64,000 nucleotides of DNA from NCBI RefSeq assembly GCF_902788255.1, contig NZ_CADAJR010000004.1:1-64000 (forward strand), written 5' to 3'. The notes under the pieces are model-generated. The model had not been told where the DNA came from. It was given only the letters and a program-made list of their open reading frames with translations, and did not search any database. This document shows positions 45,000 to 54,869 of this stretch, piece by piece. Every line of letters begins with the position of its first letter. Within the stretch, counting starts at the first letter, position 1. The translations under genes and the position numbers were made by a program. This DNA comes from an uncultured Methanobrevibacter sp. Lineage in GTDB: Archaea; Methanobacteriota; Methanobacteria; Methanobacteriales; Methanobacteriaceae.

Positions 45000-46769
45000 A
45001 TGTCAACTAATAAAATTCTATTAAAATTTGCAAAAAAGGGAATAAACCTATCACCTGAAGCTTATGATAAAGTCATCAATGCAGAAAATCCTGTAGATTT
45101 TGCATCAAATTTAATAGTTAAATTAAAAAGTGATAAGTTTACTTCTAAAGATCTTGTTAGCGTCAGTGGTGAAACTGTTGACGAAATTACAGGCAATAAA
45201 GTTGCACCAGAAACCAGTAACCAGGACACTTTAATTAAAGACGAAAAAAAAGTTGATAAAACACCACAGCCGGAAAACAAAACTACTGAAGCAAAAAAAC
45301 CTATTGTCGGTTTAAAAAGCACAAATAAAACAGCTGAAGTAAATAACGCTTCTGCTGAAAAGCCGAAAGTTGAAAAAACAGCTGAAGCTCCCGATGTAAA
45401 AACTGAAGTGAAAAAACCGACATCAATAGAAAATCTCAAAAAGGAATCTGACAAACCTGAAATACATGTAAATGAGGAAATCGAAAAGGTTTCAGAAACC
45501 ATTAAGGATACAAAAATCAAGTTCAAAAGAAACGAACAGAAAAGTAACGTTACATATGACTTTAAAATCATTCAGGATACAAGTAAAAAGTCATATACCA
45601 GCGGTGAACTTGAAAACCTCATATCCTATTTCAAAAGCAGGTATGAAAAGCTTGCCAACATTCTATCAAGAAGGCCTGAACTTAGGAATTTTACCAAAAT
45701 AGCAGATATCGATGACGGAATGGACAGCCTAAGCATGATTTTGATGGTCCGTGAAATTAGAACCAGTAAAAACGGCCATAAGATCGTGGAATTTGAAGAC
45801 GATACCGGAACCATATCTGTTCTCTTTTCTAAAAACAACGAAGAAATGTTTGCCGAAGCCGAAAAGCTTGTTAAAGATGAGGTTGTGGGTGTCATTGCAA
45901 ACAAGAGTGATGACAGAAACTTTGCATTCGGCCAGCAGATCATAAATCCGGGTGTCTTAAGGATACCGGACAAGGAAATGGATTTCGGTATAGTATTCCT
46001 TTCAGATGTTCACATAGGAAGTCTGACATTCCTTGAAGATGCATTCCAAAGGTTCATTGACTGGATTAACTGTGAAGCCGGTGATGAGGAGCAGAGAAGA
46101 GTTGCTGAGGATGTAAAATACCTTATTATCGGTGGGGACATCGTGGACGGTATTGGTGTATATCCTAACCAGGATAAGGAACTTGCAATCAAGGACATCA
46201 CAGAACAGTACAATGAGGCTGCAAGATTTCTGGGAAATATCCGAAGCGACATTAAAATCATTATCGCTCCAGGAAACCACGACGCATCAAGAGTGGCTGA
46301 ACCACAGCCTGCAGTGCCTGAAGAGTATGCTAAGGCATTGTATGAACTTGACAACGTTGAATTTATCTCAAACCCTGGTGTAGTATCACTTGATGGTATT
46401 AATGTTTTAATCTACCACGGACGTAGCTTTGACGACATGGTAATGGCAGTTAAGGAATTCGAGTATGAAAAAAGTGAATTGATCATGGAAGAACTGTTAA
46501 AGAAAAGACACCTTGCACCGCTCTATGGTGAAAGAACTCCACTAGCATCAGAACTTGAAGACTACCTTGTAATAGATGAGGTTCCTGATATTTTCCACAC
46601 AGGCCACATTCACATTAACAGCTACAAAAGATTCAAGGGCGTTCACTTAATCAACTCAGGTACTTTTCAGACACAGACAGAGTTCCAGAAAATCTATAAC
46701 ATCAACCCAACTCCTGCAGAAGTGCCTATCATTCATAAGGGAAAATACAAACATTATAAATTCATATGA
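45000..46769 (+). CDS. polB: DNA polymerase II (PolD) small subunit DP1
   Basis: Proofreading 3'-5' exonuclease subunit of the euryarchaeal replicative polymerase PolD. The 589 residues contain an N-terminal helical domain (about 1-50), a low-complexity Lys/Glu/Pro/Ala linker (about 70-165), an OB fold (about 240-320), and a calcineurin-like phosphoesterase domain with DVHIGS (Asp336), GGDIVDG (Asp380), GNHD (426-428), YHGRSFDD and GHIHI. All metal-binding motifs are intact. The upstream spacer has a TATA-like run (TTTATAAAC, about 44968). The aldolase gene follows after 9 bases. Confidence 0.95.
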   Translation: MSTNKILLKFAKKGINLSPEAYDKVINAENPVDFASNLIVKLKSDKFTSKDLVSVSGETVDEITGNKVAPETSNQDTLIKDEKKVDKTPQPENKTTEAKKPIVGLKSTNKTAEVNNASAEKPKVEKTAEAPDVKTEVKKPTSIENLKKESDKPEIHVNEEIEKVSETIKDTKIKFKRNEQKSNVTYDFKIIQDTSKKSYTSGELENLISYFKSRYEKLANILSRRPELRNFTKIADIDDGMDSLSMILMVREIRTSKNGHKIVEFEDDTGTISVLFSKNNEEMFAEAEKLVKDEVVGVIANKSDDRNFAFGQQIINPGVLRIPDKEMDFGIVFLSDVHIGSLTFLEDAFQRFIDWINCEAGDEEQRRVAEDVKYLIIGGDIVDGIGVYPNQDKELAIKDITEQYNEAARFLGNIRSDIKIIIAPGNHDASRVAEPQPAVPEEYAKALYELDNVEFISNPGVVSLDGINVLIYHGRSFDDMVMAVKEFEYEKSELIMEELLKKRHLAPLYGERTPLASELEDYLVIDEVPDIFHTGHIHINSYKRFKGVHLINSGTFQTQTEFQKIYNINPTPAEVPIIHKGKYKHYKFI

Positions 46770-46778
46770 GGTTATTTG

Positions 46779-47354
46779 ATGAAAAAAAATGTTAATGAAA
46801 TTATTGAAGTTTCAAATGAAATCTATGACAAGGGCCTTGTTTCCGGAAAGGCCGGTAATATCAGTGAAAGATTCGGAGATGTAGTGGCAATCACCCCTAC
46901 TTTGAAATCATTGTCCAACTTATCAGAGGAGGATATTGTTCTAGTGGATATGGAAGGTAACGTGCTTACACAGGGAAAACCGTCCTCTGAAGTAAACATG
47001 CATCTTGAAATCTATAAAAAAAGACCTGATGTCACAGCAATAGTGCATACCCATTCACCATATGCAACAGGTTTTGCATTTTCAGATAAAAAGCTCAAAA
47101 GACTCGAAGGATTTGGAGCGATCAAGACACAATATCTACAGTCCATCGAATATGAAAAACCTGGAAGTGACGAACTGGCAAAAAGTGCTAGTGAAGGACT
47201 TGGCGATGAGGATGTCCTGATTTTAAAAAACCATGGTGTTATCTGTGTTAGTGATGATTTAAGAGAGGCTATGCTTCTTGCGGTATTCGTTGAAGAGACC
47301 GCTAAAACACAATTTATTACTTTAATGTTAAATTCAGTTGAAGATAATGATTAA
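46779..47354 (+). CDS. fucA: Class II aldolase (L-fuculose-phosphate aldolase family)
   Basis: Zinc-dependent aldolase of 191 residues. It has GKAGNISER at the N-terminus, the TP-TLKS phosphate region, SSEVNMHLEIYKKRPDVTAIVHTHSPYATGFA with the zinc-binding His pair, and ILKNHGVICV with a third His. In Methanocaldococcus a homologue cleaves fuculose-1-phosphate to yield lactaldehyde, a precursor for F420; a role in 5-deoxy-sugar salvage is another option, and dadD in this window would fit it. GAGGTT sets the ATG at 46779. It follows the PolD small subunit gene. Confidence 0.82.
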   Translation: MKKNVNEIIEVSNEIYDKGLVSGKAGNISERFGDVVAITPTLKSLSNLSEEDIVLVDMEGNVLTQGKPSSEVNMHLEIYKKRPDVTAIVHTHSPYATGFAFSDKKLKRLEGFGAIKTQYLQSIEYEKPGSDELAKSASEGLGDEDVLILKNHGVICVSDDLREAMLLAVFVEETAKTQFITLMLNSVEDND

Positions 47355-47518
47355 TCTTCATCTGAAATTACATCTGTTTTGTTTCTGTTTTTCATTCCTT
47401 CCTCAATCATTTTTATGATTAAGCCGGATAATGAAGTTTCTTCATCAATTGCAATTTTTTTTAATTCCTTTTTTAAATCCTTTGGTAAGTTTATTGTAGT
47501 TTTGCTTATATCTGACAT
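47351..47518 (-). CDS. Ribbon-helix-helix protein, 55 residues
   Basis: A short gene reading MSDISKTTINLPKDLKKEL then KKIAIDEETSLSGLIIKMIEEG. The initial beta strand TTINLP and two helices are typical of MetJ/Arc/CopG ribbon-helix-helix DNA-binding proteins, often antitoxins or autoregulators. No partner toxin gene is adjacent. It overlaps the end of the aldolase gene tail-to-tail. Stop codon TAA at 47351-47353; ATG at 47516-47518. The target is unknown. Confidence 0.7.
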   Translation of the reverse strand: MSDISKTTINLPKDLKKELKKIAIDEETSLSGLIIKMIEEGMKNRNKTDVISDED

Positions 47519-47663
47519 GTATAATAATTCATTTTTAATTTAATATATATTTTTCTACGAAAATTATCTAATTACCACAAACTATTTAAATCCATTGGAA
47601 ACATATATTTACATAATAGTTATCTTACTTGTTTTAAGTTTATTGATTTTGGAGGGATATAAT

Positions 47664-47912
47664 ATGAGTAACCAAGCAATCGAAGAGGTCTGTGAAATAC
47701 TTGACTACATTTCAGATAATAATACTGTACCTCGTAACATTAGAGAAGCAGCTAATCAATCTTGTGACTTATTAAAAGATGATGAACAAGATCAATCCGT
47801 AAGAATAAGTACTGTTCTTGGGAAATTAGATGAAATCAGTAACGACCCTAATATACCAGTGCATGCCAGAACTTTAATTTGGGAAGTTTTATCTAAATTA
47901 GAAGCTATTTAA
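47664..47912 (+). CDS. UPF0147 family protein
   Basis: An 82-residue helical protein conserved in archaea (UPF0147), of unknown role. The sequence starts MSNQAIEEVCEILDYIS, has the family's VPRNIREAAN segment and ends near PVHARTLIWEVLSKLEAI. The longer open frame adds a hydrophobic stretch from a non-coding region; the ATG at 47664 follows GGAGGG and is preferred. It is monocistronic with its own hairpin terminator downstream. Confidence 0.85.
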   Translation: MSNQAIEEVCEILDYISDNNTVPRNIREAANQSCDLLKDDEQDQSVRISTVLGKLDEISNDPNIPVHARTLIWEVLSKLEAI

Positions 47913-47945
47913 ACTAGCTTTCTAAATTTACTCTTTTTTTTAAAT
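47898..47945 (+). terminator. Hairpin terminator after the UPF0147 gene
   Basis: TTAGAAGCTA and TAGCTTTCTAA arms (about 47898-47926, with a bulge) are followed by an eight-T run at 47935-47942. It also faces the convergent cbiG. Confidence 0.5.
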
Positions 47946-47961
47946 ATTTTTATATAAATAA

Positions 47962-48975
47962 TTAATTGGAAACGGCAATTGATATTGTAATGCCGTCATA
48001 TGATGTTTTTTTATAAATTAATTTTGAATCGAAACCTGCCATTATCAGTGCTGAAGGTTCACATACTCCATAGATGCCGAACTTTGAGTATACAAAATCA
48101 GATTTGGTAACATCACGGGATTCAAACAATCTCAATTTATCGATTTCCACAAATTCAACGGGAATTTCTAGTTTATCTGACAATTCCAATATTCCCTTTT
48201 CGTCCTTTTTTATCTCGGCAGAGGTTAGCATGTTGACACGTGAAGGCATGATATTCAAATCATCCAGTGATTTTTTTAACCCATCATAAATCTTTTCACA
48301 TTCCTTTCCACGCCTGCATCCGATACCTACTACAATCTTTTTCTCTTTTAAAATTATCTTATGTTCATCGATTTCAACATGTATTTCATCAACACTTATC
48401 TTTGATGAGTAGTAAATCGAGAGGTCGATTTCAAGTGTATTATTGTTCAAGTATTCAAACAGATAATCGAAATTCTTATTTGGATTGATGGTAAATGACA
48501 GTTCATTGCCTTCAAGAATTGCCTTGTTGAAATACAAGATTTCCTTTGTATTGTCAATTGTCAAATAGAGGTCCTTTGCCAAAACATCAATACCAAGCTT
48601 TTTGTTGACATCGGTTGATGTTGTGATTACAGGTGTTGCGTCAATAAGTCCTGAAATTTTATGTGCAAGTTCATTTGCACCGCCGAGATGGCCCGAAAGT
48701 GTTGATATGACAAAGTTGCCATTGTCATCGATGTTTAAAACAGCAGGATCAGTGACTTTTGATTCAACCAATGGAGCAATTGATCTTATCAGTATTCCTG
48801 ATGCCATAATGGCAATTATTGCATCATATTCATAGAATAGAACCGGAAAATAATTTTTAACATTCTTGTGATACAGGTCACATCTTATTACAGTTGAATC
48901 ATCATCCAACTTATCCTTTAATTTCAATGCCAATGTTCTACCTTTATCGGAAACTGATATGATTGCCATTTTCAT
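47962..48975 (-). CDS. cbiG: Cobalt-precorrin-5A hydrolase
   Basis: Opens the delta-lactone and releases acetaldehyde in anaerobic cobalamin synthesis. The 337 residues show the CbiG N-terminal domain (KMAIISVSDKGRTLALKLKDKL, then MASGILIRSIAPLVESKVTDPAV and STLSGHLGGANELA), a central domain, and the C-terminal CobE/GbiG domain (VVGIGCRRGKECEKI and SEPSALIMAG-like region). The start follows GTGATATT. It overlaps the upstream cbiB by four bases. Confidence 0.93.
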   Translation of the reverse strand: MKMAIISVSDKGRTLALKLKDKLDDDSTVIRCDLYHKNVKNYFPVLFYEYDAIIAIMASGILIRSIAPLVESKVTDPAVLNIDDNGNFVISTLSGHLGGANELAHKISGLIDATPVITTSTDVNKKLGIDVLAKDLYLTIDNTKEILYFNKAILEGNELSFTINPNKNFDYLFEYLNNNTLEIDLSIYYSSKISVDEIHVEIDEHKIILKEKKIVVGIGCRRGKECEKIYDGLKKSLDDLNIMPSRVNMLTSAEIKKDEKGILELSDKLEIPVEFVEIDKLRLFESRDVTKSDFVYSKFGIYGVCEPSALIMAGFDSKLIYKKTSYDGITISIAVSN

Positions 48976-49997
48976 AATATCACATAGAATAATGTTAATA
49001 ATAATAAAATTGTTATTGTAAATAAGATAATTGTCAATCTGGATAAGTTAACAGCCTTTGTAATATCATCCTTTGATATTACTTTATTGTCATCACCTAA
49101 AATATAGGTATCCTTTTTTATCAGCTGAATATTCAAAGCTCCCGCTGTTGTTGCCATTGTATAACCAGAATTTGGTGAAGGGCATTTTCTGGCATCCCTT
49201 CTCATTATTTTATAAGCATTTCTGCCGTCAAGCCTTAACAGGTAAGCTGCCAATACAACAAATAGTCCTGACAATCTGGCAGGGATATAATTTAATATAT
49301 CATCGATTTTTGCCGGGAAAAAACCGATATTCTTAAGCTCATCAGTTTCATAACCAAGCATTGCATCCTGAGTGTTTGAAATCCTGTATAACATTGGTAT
49401 CAGCAGTAAATAATATAAATAATCATTTAAAGGATAATATAATATTATTAGACCAAAAATAAAGTAATAAAAAACAGGTGCAACATATGAGTCAGTGATG
49501 TTTTCTGTGAGACTTTCAATAGATGCAGAAACAATGAATGATTCTGTCAGCTCTTCTGTGTCACGACTCACCAGGTATGATACAAGCTGCCTTGCCTTGT
49601 CAATGCTAATGTCCAGTGCATCTTTAACATCAGCAGCTGTCTGCAATAGCATTTTCACTGAAAATGTTGATGATAAAAGCACTATAAAAACAATTGAAAA
49701 CAGTAACATGTTGAGTGAAGATACAAGATATATAACATATAATATTACACTTGCAACAATACATACACACACTACCAATATTAATCCTGACAGTCTGCTT
49801 TTAATTCCAATTAATATTTTTTTAAAAAAACTTATTATTGATCCTATTATAACAACAGGATGTATTTTAGTTGGAAGTTCTCCAAATATCAAATCTATCG
49901 CTAATGACAATATTAAACTTAATGTAATAAATAAAAACAGATTAAATGAATTTATTGTATTAAAATTAAAAAATATAATGTCATTAATATTAATCAT
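48972..49997 (-). CDS. cbiB: Adenosylcobinamide-phosphate synthase
   Basis: Membrane protein of the CobD/CbiB family that attaches aminopropanol phosphate to adenosylcobyric acid. The 341 residues have about 6-8 hydrophobic helices and the conserved GELPTKIHPVVIIGSII loop (near residue 39), then KARQLVSYLVSRDTEELTES, ENITDSYVAPVFYY and PARLSGLFVVLAAYLL with a late APRDARKCPSPNSGYTMA-like motif. The gene is the first of the cbiB-cbiG pair, which overlap by four bases. Confidence 0.92.
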   Translation of the reverse strand: MININDIIFFNFNTINSFNLFLFITLSLILSLAIDLIFGELPTKIHPVVIIGSIISFFKKILIGIKSRLSGLILVVCVCIVASVILYVIYLVSSLNMLLFSIVFIVLLSSTFSVKMLLQTAADVKDALDISIDKARQLVSYLVSRDTEELTESFIVSASIESLTENITDSYVAPVFYYFIFGLIILYYPLNDYLYYLLLIPMLYRISNTQDAMLGYETDELKNIGFFPAKIDDILNYIPARLSGLFVVLAAYLLRLDGRNAYKIMRRDARKCPSPNSGYTMATTAGALNIQLIKKDTYILGDDNKVISKDDITKAVNLSRLTIILFTITILLLLTLFYVIL

Positions 49998-50060
49998 AGT
50001 TTAATTTATATAATTAAAAAATAAATAATTTATTATAAATTTTTTTTAAAAGATGATATT

Positions 50061-50543
50061 ATGGATCTTGAAGAAAAAGTAAGACAATGGTTAACAGATG
50101 AAGATTTGTTAAGAGAAGCAAAATATGACGAAAATGCAGATTTTCACTACATTATAGAATTTCCTAAAGAAAACATAATGGATATCGTTAAACCAACAGA
50201 TAAGGACTGTTTGATTATTGCCTGCGCTACACAAGTTGCTCCTCAACATATGGATTTGATGAAGGCTAGTGATGATATTACCAGGAAAGACTTTCTTATG
50301 GAATTGAACTTTGGTTTGAATCAGTTCCTGGTTGATTTTGAACTTCAGGTTGCACAGGATATCTTGCAGCAATTTGTTGTAACTGAACAATTGTTTGAAG
50401 ACGGTTTGAATAAAAATGAATTTATTAGAACCATTAAACGTGTTTTTAAATCAAAATTACATTGTATCTGGTTAATCGACCAAAAGTTTGGTCGCCAACA
50501 ATTTAATGCCTCACCTTCCAATCAGAATGACATGTTCATCTAG
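50061..50543 (+). CDS. DUF2299 family protein
   Basis: A 160-residue protein of the archaeal DUF2299 family, of unknown function. It starts MDLEEKVRQWLTDED, has an alpha/beta arrangement, an ASDDITRKDFLMELN segment (about 79-93), and a C-terminal helical half ending in a polar tail. No membrane helix or signal. The start follows GATGATATT. It is the last gene before the origin region. Confidence 0.8.
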   Translation: MDLEEKVRQWLTDEDLLREAKYDENADFHYIIEFPKENIMDIVKPTDKDCLIIACATQVAPQHMDLMKASDDITRKDFLMELNFGLNQFLVDFELQVAQDILQQFVVTEQLFEDGLNKNEFIRTIKRVFKSKLHCIWLIDQKFGRQQFNASPSNQNDMFI

Positions 50544-50600
50544 AGAGAGGGAGATGCATTTCAAGTGAAACACTTTTGCGAATATATTCGCGACTGAAGG

Positions 50601-50632
50601 GGTATATTTCAACTGTAACACTTGAAATATAT
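50601..50632. repeat. Inverted ORB pair (palindrome)
   Basis: TTTCAACTGTAA on the plus strand is followed by GTAACACTTGAAA, sharing its central bases; arms ATATTTCAA and TTGAAATAT pair perfectly. This is the most symmetric site of the origin and may be a head-to-head Orc1 binding site. Confidence 0.65.
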
Positions 50633-50720
50633 CTTTTTTTATTTTCCTTATTTTTTGATTTTGAAGTTTGATTAATCCTATTTTTATAATTTACAATTTT
50701 TATTGAAATTTTCATATTTT

Positions 50721-50742
50721 TTTACACTTGAAACACACCTCT
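50721..50742 (+). repeat. Extended ORB element, copy 1
   Basis: TTTACACTTGAAA followed by CACACCTCT. The 3' flank is shared with the copy at 50770, suggesting an extended recognition sequence. Confidence 0.65.
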
Positions 50743-50769
50743 TGATTTTCGGCATTTTGAAAAAATACA

Positions 50770-50790
50770 TTACACTTGAAACACACCTCT
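50770..50790 (+). repeat. Extended ORB element, copy 2
   Basis: TTACACTTGAAA followed by CACACCTCT, same orientation as the copy 49 bases upstream. Confidence 0.65.
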
Positions 50791-50878
50791 CTGTCTTTGT
50801 GACAAATCATGATAGATTTTTCAAAAGTGGTGTCCAATAGACGATTTGACATCTGTCAATTCATATTTTTTTGAGATT

Positions 50879-50891
50879 TTTACACTTGAAA
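50879..50891 (+). repeat. ORB core, copy 3
   Basis: TTTACACTTGAAA with a different 3' flank (TTCATATC). Same orientation as the two extended copies. Confidence 0.6.
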
Positions 50892-51188
50892 TTCATATCT
50901 TTTATTTGAAATTTAACCATTTCATTTTTAAAAAAATATTTTCTTATTAATGTTTAAATTAAGTTTAAAGAATGCATAATTATTTTAATTTAAATTTATT
51001 GGTATTTAGTTTGTATTTCCATTATTCACGAATTTTAGGAGATTTAATTTCACATGATTTTTTCAAATTTATTACAATTTTTTCGAAGTTTAATCCAAAA
51101 CTTTATTTATCAACACTTTTATAATATTAACACTGGAAATTATACTTACATCATTTTATTTTTTTAATGTTAATATTAGGGTGGAAAT

Positions 51189-52355
51189 ATGGGAAATATT
51201 TTTGAAGATGAAGAACTTATTAAAAACCGACGTGAAAATCCAATTTTTAAAGACAAAAAACCTTTAGATCACAGATTTTTACCAGATAAACTTGTTCACA
51301 GGGATCATCAAATCAGAGAAATAGCTAAACAATGGGTTGATGTTTTGAATGATGTTACTCCATCAAATGTGACACTATACGGTAAAACAGGTACCGGTAA
51401 AACAGCAGCCTCCAAATTTGCACGTGAACAGTTGATTGAAGCGGCTGATAAAGATAATATTTTTGTGAAAATCGAGTACATAAGATGTACCGACTACACA
51501 ACCGAATATCAGGTTATTGCAGAGTTATGTAATCGTTTAGGAAGGGATGTTCCAAACCGTGGTTGGACCAAGGCTGAAGTTGTAAAGGCATTCAGAACCC
51601 TTTTTAGAACAAACGCATTTGGTAAAAAATTGCATCTTATAGTTATCCTGGACGAAATCGATATACTTCTTGAAAAAGACGGCGACGGAATATTATATAC
51701 ACTGACAAGAACAGATAATGTTGCGGTTTTATCAATCAGTAATTACCTTGACTTTAAGAATCTAATCAAATCAAGAGTTACAAGCAGTTTAAATGATAAG
51801 GAAATTGTTTTCCCACCTTACGGAGCAGACCAATTGTCAGATATATTGAATGAAAGGGCACAACTCTCATTCAGGGATGGTGTACTTGAAGGTGATGTCA
51901 TTCCATTATGTTCTGCAATGGCGGCCAAAGAAGAAGGTGACGCAAGATATGCTCTGGATTTACTTAAAAATGCTGGTGAATTGGCTTTCGATGAATTTTC
52001 AGAAAAAGTTACAAGCGAACATGTTGTGAAAGCTAAAGACAGAATAGAACACAATAAAATAACCGAAATAATAACCACCCTTCCACTTCAACAGCAGAGG
52101 GTCCTTGAAGCAATTTTGAATTTAACTAAACAAAAAGAGGAAATCACTTCAGGAAAACTGTATGAATCATACACTGACATTTCCAAAAGCGATGCAGTAA
52201 CCTATAGAAGAATTTTTGACTTTATCAATGAACTTGAAATGCTTGGAATTATTTCAACAAATACCGTTTCACGCGGACGTGGAAAAGGTAGAACCAACAT
52301 CATCAAACTTCAATGTGATGAAACATTACTCGAAACAGCTCTATACACTATTTAG
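51189..52355 (+). CDS. cdc6: Orc1/Cdc6 replication initiator
   Basis: Origin recognition and helicase loading AAA+ protein. The 388 residues comprise an N-terminal segment with [13 protein letters not shown] (about 38-50), an AAA+ domain with Walker A GKTGTGKT (65-72), Walker B LDEIDIL (Asp155, Glu156), sensor 1 SISNYLDF and sensor 2 [12 protein letters not shown], then a C-terminal winged helix (about 300-388). GGGTGG precedes the ATG. The ORB-rich region directly upstream supports it as the initiator of this origin. It converges on pyrB with an eight-base overlap. Confidence 0.96.
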   Translation: MGNIFEDEELIKNRRENPIFKDKKPLDHRFLPDKLVHRDHQIREIAKQWVDVLNDVTPSNVTLYGKTGTGKTAASKFAREQLIEAADKDNIFVKIEYIRCTDYTTEYQVIAELCNRLGRDVPNRGWTKAEVVKAFRTLFRTNAFGKKLHLIVILDEIDILLEKDGDGILYTLTRTDNVAVLSISNYLDFKNLIKSRVTSSLNDKEIVFPPYGADQLSDILNERAQLSFRDGVLEGDVIPLCSAMAAKEEGDARYALDLLKNAGELAFDEFSEKVTSEHVVKAKDRIEHNKITEIITTLPLQQQRVLEAILNLTKQKEEITSGKLYESYTDISKSDAVTYRRIFDFINELEMLGIISTNTVSRGRGKGRTNIIKLQCDETLLETALYTI

Positions 52356-53295
52356 GGTTGTTTTTTATTAATGTTTTTAGAATAGCCATCCTGACCGGAA
52401 CGGCATTTGCTGCCTGGGCGAAGTATTTGTTGTATTTTGTATTGTCCACATTGGTATCGATCTCATCAATTCTAGGCAGTGGATGCATAACAATCAAATC
52501 CTTTCCTTCCAACATTTTTTTGTTGATTATATATGCGCCTTTTATTTTTAAGTAATCGTCAACGTCAATGAAACGTTCCTTTTGGATTCTGGTTACATAT
52601 AAAACGTCGACATCATCAATGACTTTTTCAATGTTTTCAACTTCCTCATATTCAACATTGGTTTTGTTTAAGTCATGAAGAATTTCCTGAGGCATTTTAA
52701 GCTCTTTAGGTGATACCAGATAAATTTTGATATTGTTAAAAAGAGTTAGAGCATTTGATAGAGAATGTACGGTACGTCCATACTTTAAATCACCGATTAA
52801 AGCGATTTTTAAATCGTCAAGTTTACCTATTTCCTTTTTGATTGTGTATAAATCTAGAAGTGTCTGGGTTGGGTGTTGGCCTGCACCGTCACCTGCATTG
52901 ATTACTGGAACATTTACCACATCTGATATGAATTTTGAAACTCCCTCAAGTTCGTGCCTGATTACAAGCGCATCACAGTATCCCTCAAACATTTTTGCAG
53001 TATCCGCAATACTTTCACCTTTGGAAACGGAACTGGATCCACTATTTTCAAAACCTATTTCCTGTCCTCCCAAACGTTTCATTGCTGTTTCAAAGGACAT
53101 TTTTGTTCTGGTGGATGGTTCAAAAAACATTAAACCCAAAATTTTTCCTTTTAACTCTTCTGAAATTTTTCTAGATTGTGCAATATCTTCTAGTTTTGAC
53201 GCTTCTTCAAGTATGTATTCAATATCTTCTCTATTGAAGTCTTTTATTGAAATTATGTTTTTTAATCTGAAAATTTTAATCAACCCTTTTTTCAA
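52348..53295 (-). CDS. pyrB: Aspartate carbamoyltransferase catalytic subunit
   Basis: First committed step of pyrimidine synthesis: carbamoyl phosphate plus aspartate. The open frame has 315 codons. It shows the carbamoyl-phosphate motif [20 protein letters not shown] (about 57-76), a [11 protein letters not shown] segment, [37 protein letters not shown] and a C-terminal [10 protein letters not shown]. The start is uncertain: the frame opens with TTG at 53295 inside the upstream flavodoxin gene, a second TTG is at 53283, and an ATT at 53274 would give the family's usual MF-x-LKNIISI opening after GGGTTGATT. Confidence 0.93.
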   Translation of the reverse strand: MKKGLIKIFRLKNIISIKDFNREDIEYILEEASKLEDIAQSRKISEELKGKILGLMFFEPSTRTKMSFETAMKRLGGQEIGFENSGSSSVSKGESIADTAKMFEGYCDALVIRHELEGVSKFISDVVNVPVINAGDGAGQHPTQTLLDLYTIKKEIGKLDDLKIALIGDLKYGRTVHSLSNALTLFNNIKIYLVSPKELKMPQEILHDLNKTNVEYEEVENIEKVIDDVDVLYVTRIQKERFIDVDDYLKIKGAYIINKKMLEGKDLIVMHPLPRIDEIDTNVDNTKYNKYFAQAANAVPVRMAILKTLIKNNPK

Positions 53296-53773
53296 TAAGA
53301 TTATTCATGTAGTCGGCAAACTTATCTATTTCACTAATGTTTAAGCTTGGAAGTTCCATATCAAGATCTTGATATTTTTCAATTATTTTATTTGTCTTTA
53401 TCTTTTTAAAAAAATTTCCCTCATCAGCATCCAATTCATAACCGAAATTTGAGTAAATGTTTGATGAATTAACCAATTCTTCAGAAAAAGTATCATTAAA
53501 TCTGTTTTTATCCTCTTCACAGTTTATTATCAATCCTAATGGCTTTTCCTTTAGGTTTTTCATGTTTTTGGAAATGTATCTCTTCAGTGAACTTTGTACA
53601 TTGCCATTTAAAGCTGATGCAGCCAGAATCAAAAAATTGTATTTAATGATGCAGTCATTTTTGGCCAAGTCTATCGGAATAAGCTGTACCTCCGCATTCA
53701 CTTTTCTTTCAAGTATTTTACAGGATTTTTTTGTTGATTTGTTAGTTGTAGTGTATATAATTCCAATTCTCAT
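53276..53773 (-). CDS. Flavodoxin-domain protein
   Basis: A 165-residue protein with the flavodoxin opening [20 protein letters not shown] and a [21 protein letters not shown] segment matching the HemG-like flavodoxin group. It should bind FMN and act as an electron carrier or reductase; no specific partner is known. Its ATG overlaps the hisG stop (ATGA), and pyrB follows with overlap, so hisG, this gene and pyrB form one transcript. Confidence 0.8.
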   Translation of the reverse strand: MRIGIIYTTTNKSTKKSCKILERKVNAEVQLIPIDLAKNDCIIKYNFLILAASALNGNVQSSLKRYISKNMKNLKEKPLGLIINCEEDKNRFNDTFSEELVNSSNIYSNFGYELDADEGNFFKKIKTNKIIEKYQDLDMELPSLNISEIDKFADYMNNLIEKRVD

Positions 53774-54630
53774 ATGATTCTTTCAATCGGCACGACTAAA
53801 ATATCACGGGCGCCGGCATTTCTCAAGTCATTGACCAATTCAAATACTTGTTTTTCATCAATAACTGCCTGTACAGCGACGGTCTTTTTATCTGACAGTA
53901 CTTCTGAAATTGTCAAACCACCCATTGACGGCATTACCTCTTTAACTTTATCCAGGTCAGCCTCATCCACATTCATCATGATGAGTTTCTTTCTGTCCGC
54001 ATCAAGTACACCCTTTATACTTGTGCTTACAGACTCAATAAGTTCTTTTTTGGTTTTTAAGCTTTCATTGTTAGCGATAAGCTTGATTGTACTTTCCAAA
54101 ATTACGTCGATTATTTCTAGATGGTTCATCTTAAGTGTGGTTCCTGTACTTGTCAGGTCTGTAATCAAATCTGCAATTCCAATGAACGGAGCGGCTTCGG
54201 TAGATCCACTTAATTTTACAATCTTTAAATCCAATCCCTTTTCCTGTAGGTATTTTTGGGTTAATACAGGAAATTCAGTTGCCACCTTCATGTCATTGGT
54301 TATATCATCAATTGAGTTTATGTTTGATTCTTCAGGAGCTGCAATGACCAGTTTTGTCTGTCCAAATCTTAAATCCAACAGTTCGCTGACATCCGCTTCA
54401 GATTCATTGATTAAATCAACACCGGTTATTCCCATATCGGCCACACCATCATTGACAAATTCAGGAATATCTGATGCTCTTGCAAACATAACTTCTATAT
54501 CTTCATTAAATGTTTTTGAAATTAATTTACGATTGTTTTTATCGATTAAACCTAATCCTGCCTTTTCTAGGATGTTTATAGAAGGCTCACTGATTCTTCC
54601 CTTGGAAGGAACTGCAATTTTTATTTTCAT
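53770..54630 (-). CDS. hisG: ATP phosphoribosyltransferase, long form
   Basis: First step of histidine synthesis. The 286 residues have the catalytic domains (about 1-205; IAVPSKGRISEPSINILEKAG, ARASDIPEFVNDGVADMGITG and DLITDLTSTGTTLKMNHL, the PRPP site) and a C-terminal regulatory HisG_C domain (about 210-286; GLTISEVLSDKKTVAVQAVI) for histidine feedback, marking the long form that needs no HisZ. It is the first gene of a three-gene minus-strand unit. Confidence 0.95.
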   Translation of the reverse strand: MKIKIAVPSKGRISEPSINILEKAGLGLIDKNNRKLISKTFNEDIEVMFARASDIPEFVNDGVADMGITGVDLINESEADVSELLDLRFGQTKLVIAAPEESNINSIDDITNDMKVATEFPVLTQKYLQEKGLDLKIVKLSGSTEAAPFIGIADLITDLTSTGTTLKMNHLEIIDVILESTIKLIANNESLKTKKELIESVSTSIKGVLDADRKKLIMMNVDEADLDKVKEVMPSMGGLTISEVLSDKKTVAVQAVIDEKQVFELVNDLRNAGARDILVVPIERII

Positions 54631-54777
54631 TTTAATCTTCTCTACATTTTTTCTGTTATTATATATAAAACTTGTTATTAATATCTTTATTGTTTTTATA
54701 TATATTTTAATACTTTTATTTTTAATAAATTGGAAATATTTTAAACTTATTTTAAAATTATAGGATAATTTAGCAAA

Positions 54778-54795
54778 ATATTTAAATATAAGGAA
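54778..54795 (+). promoter_or_regulatory. Probable histone promoter
   Basis: A TATA-like run (TTTAAATATAAGG, 54782-54794) with an A-rich BRE-like flank lies about 80 bases before the histone ATG, in a 239-base divergent spacer with no other feature. The leader is U/A-rich. Confidence 0.35.
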
Positions 54796-54869
54796 ATCTT
54801 ATATCTTATTTAACTTATTATTAACGATGTTAGTAATAAGTTTTAATTGAATTTTGTGAGGTGAAAAAT

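Larger units (their letters stand above)
50544..51188. other. oriC: Probable replication origin (oriC) upstream of cdc6
   Basis: A 645-base gap without genes, directly before the Orc1/Cdc6 gene. It contains a family of ORB-like repeats with core TTTACACTTGAAA: two perfect copies (50721-50733, 50879-50891), one lacking the first T (50770-50781), an inverted copy TTTCAAGTGAAA (50559-50570), an inverted pair forming a palindrome (50607-50627), and a degenerate copy near 51126-51139. The core matches the known Cdc6-binding repeat of Methanothermobacter as I recall it. Between 50892 and 51125 the DNA is extremely AT-rich, fitting an unwinding element. Confidence 0.85.

Noticed and set aside
53774-54763. 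329-codon open frame on the plus strand opposite hisG
   Set aside because: hisG on the minus strand has all motifs of a known enzyme; the opposite frame is Ser/Phe-rich shadow.
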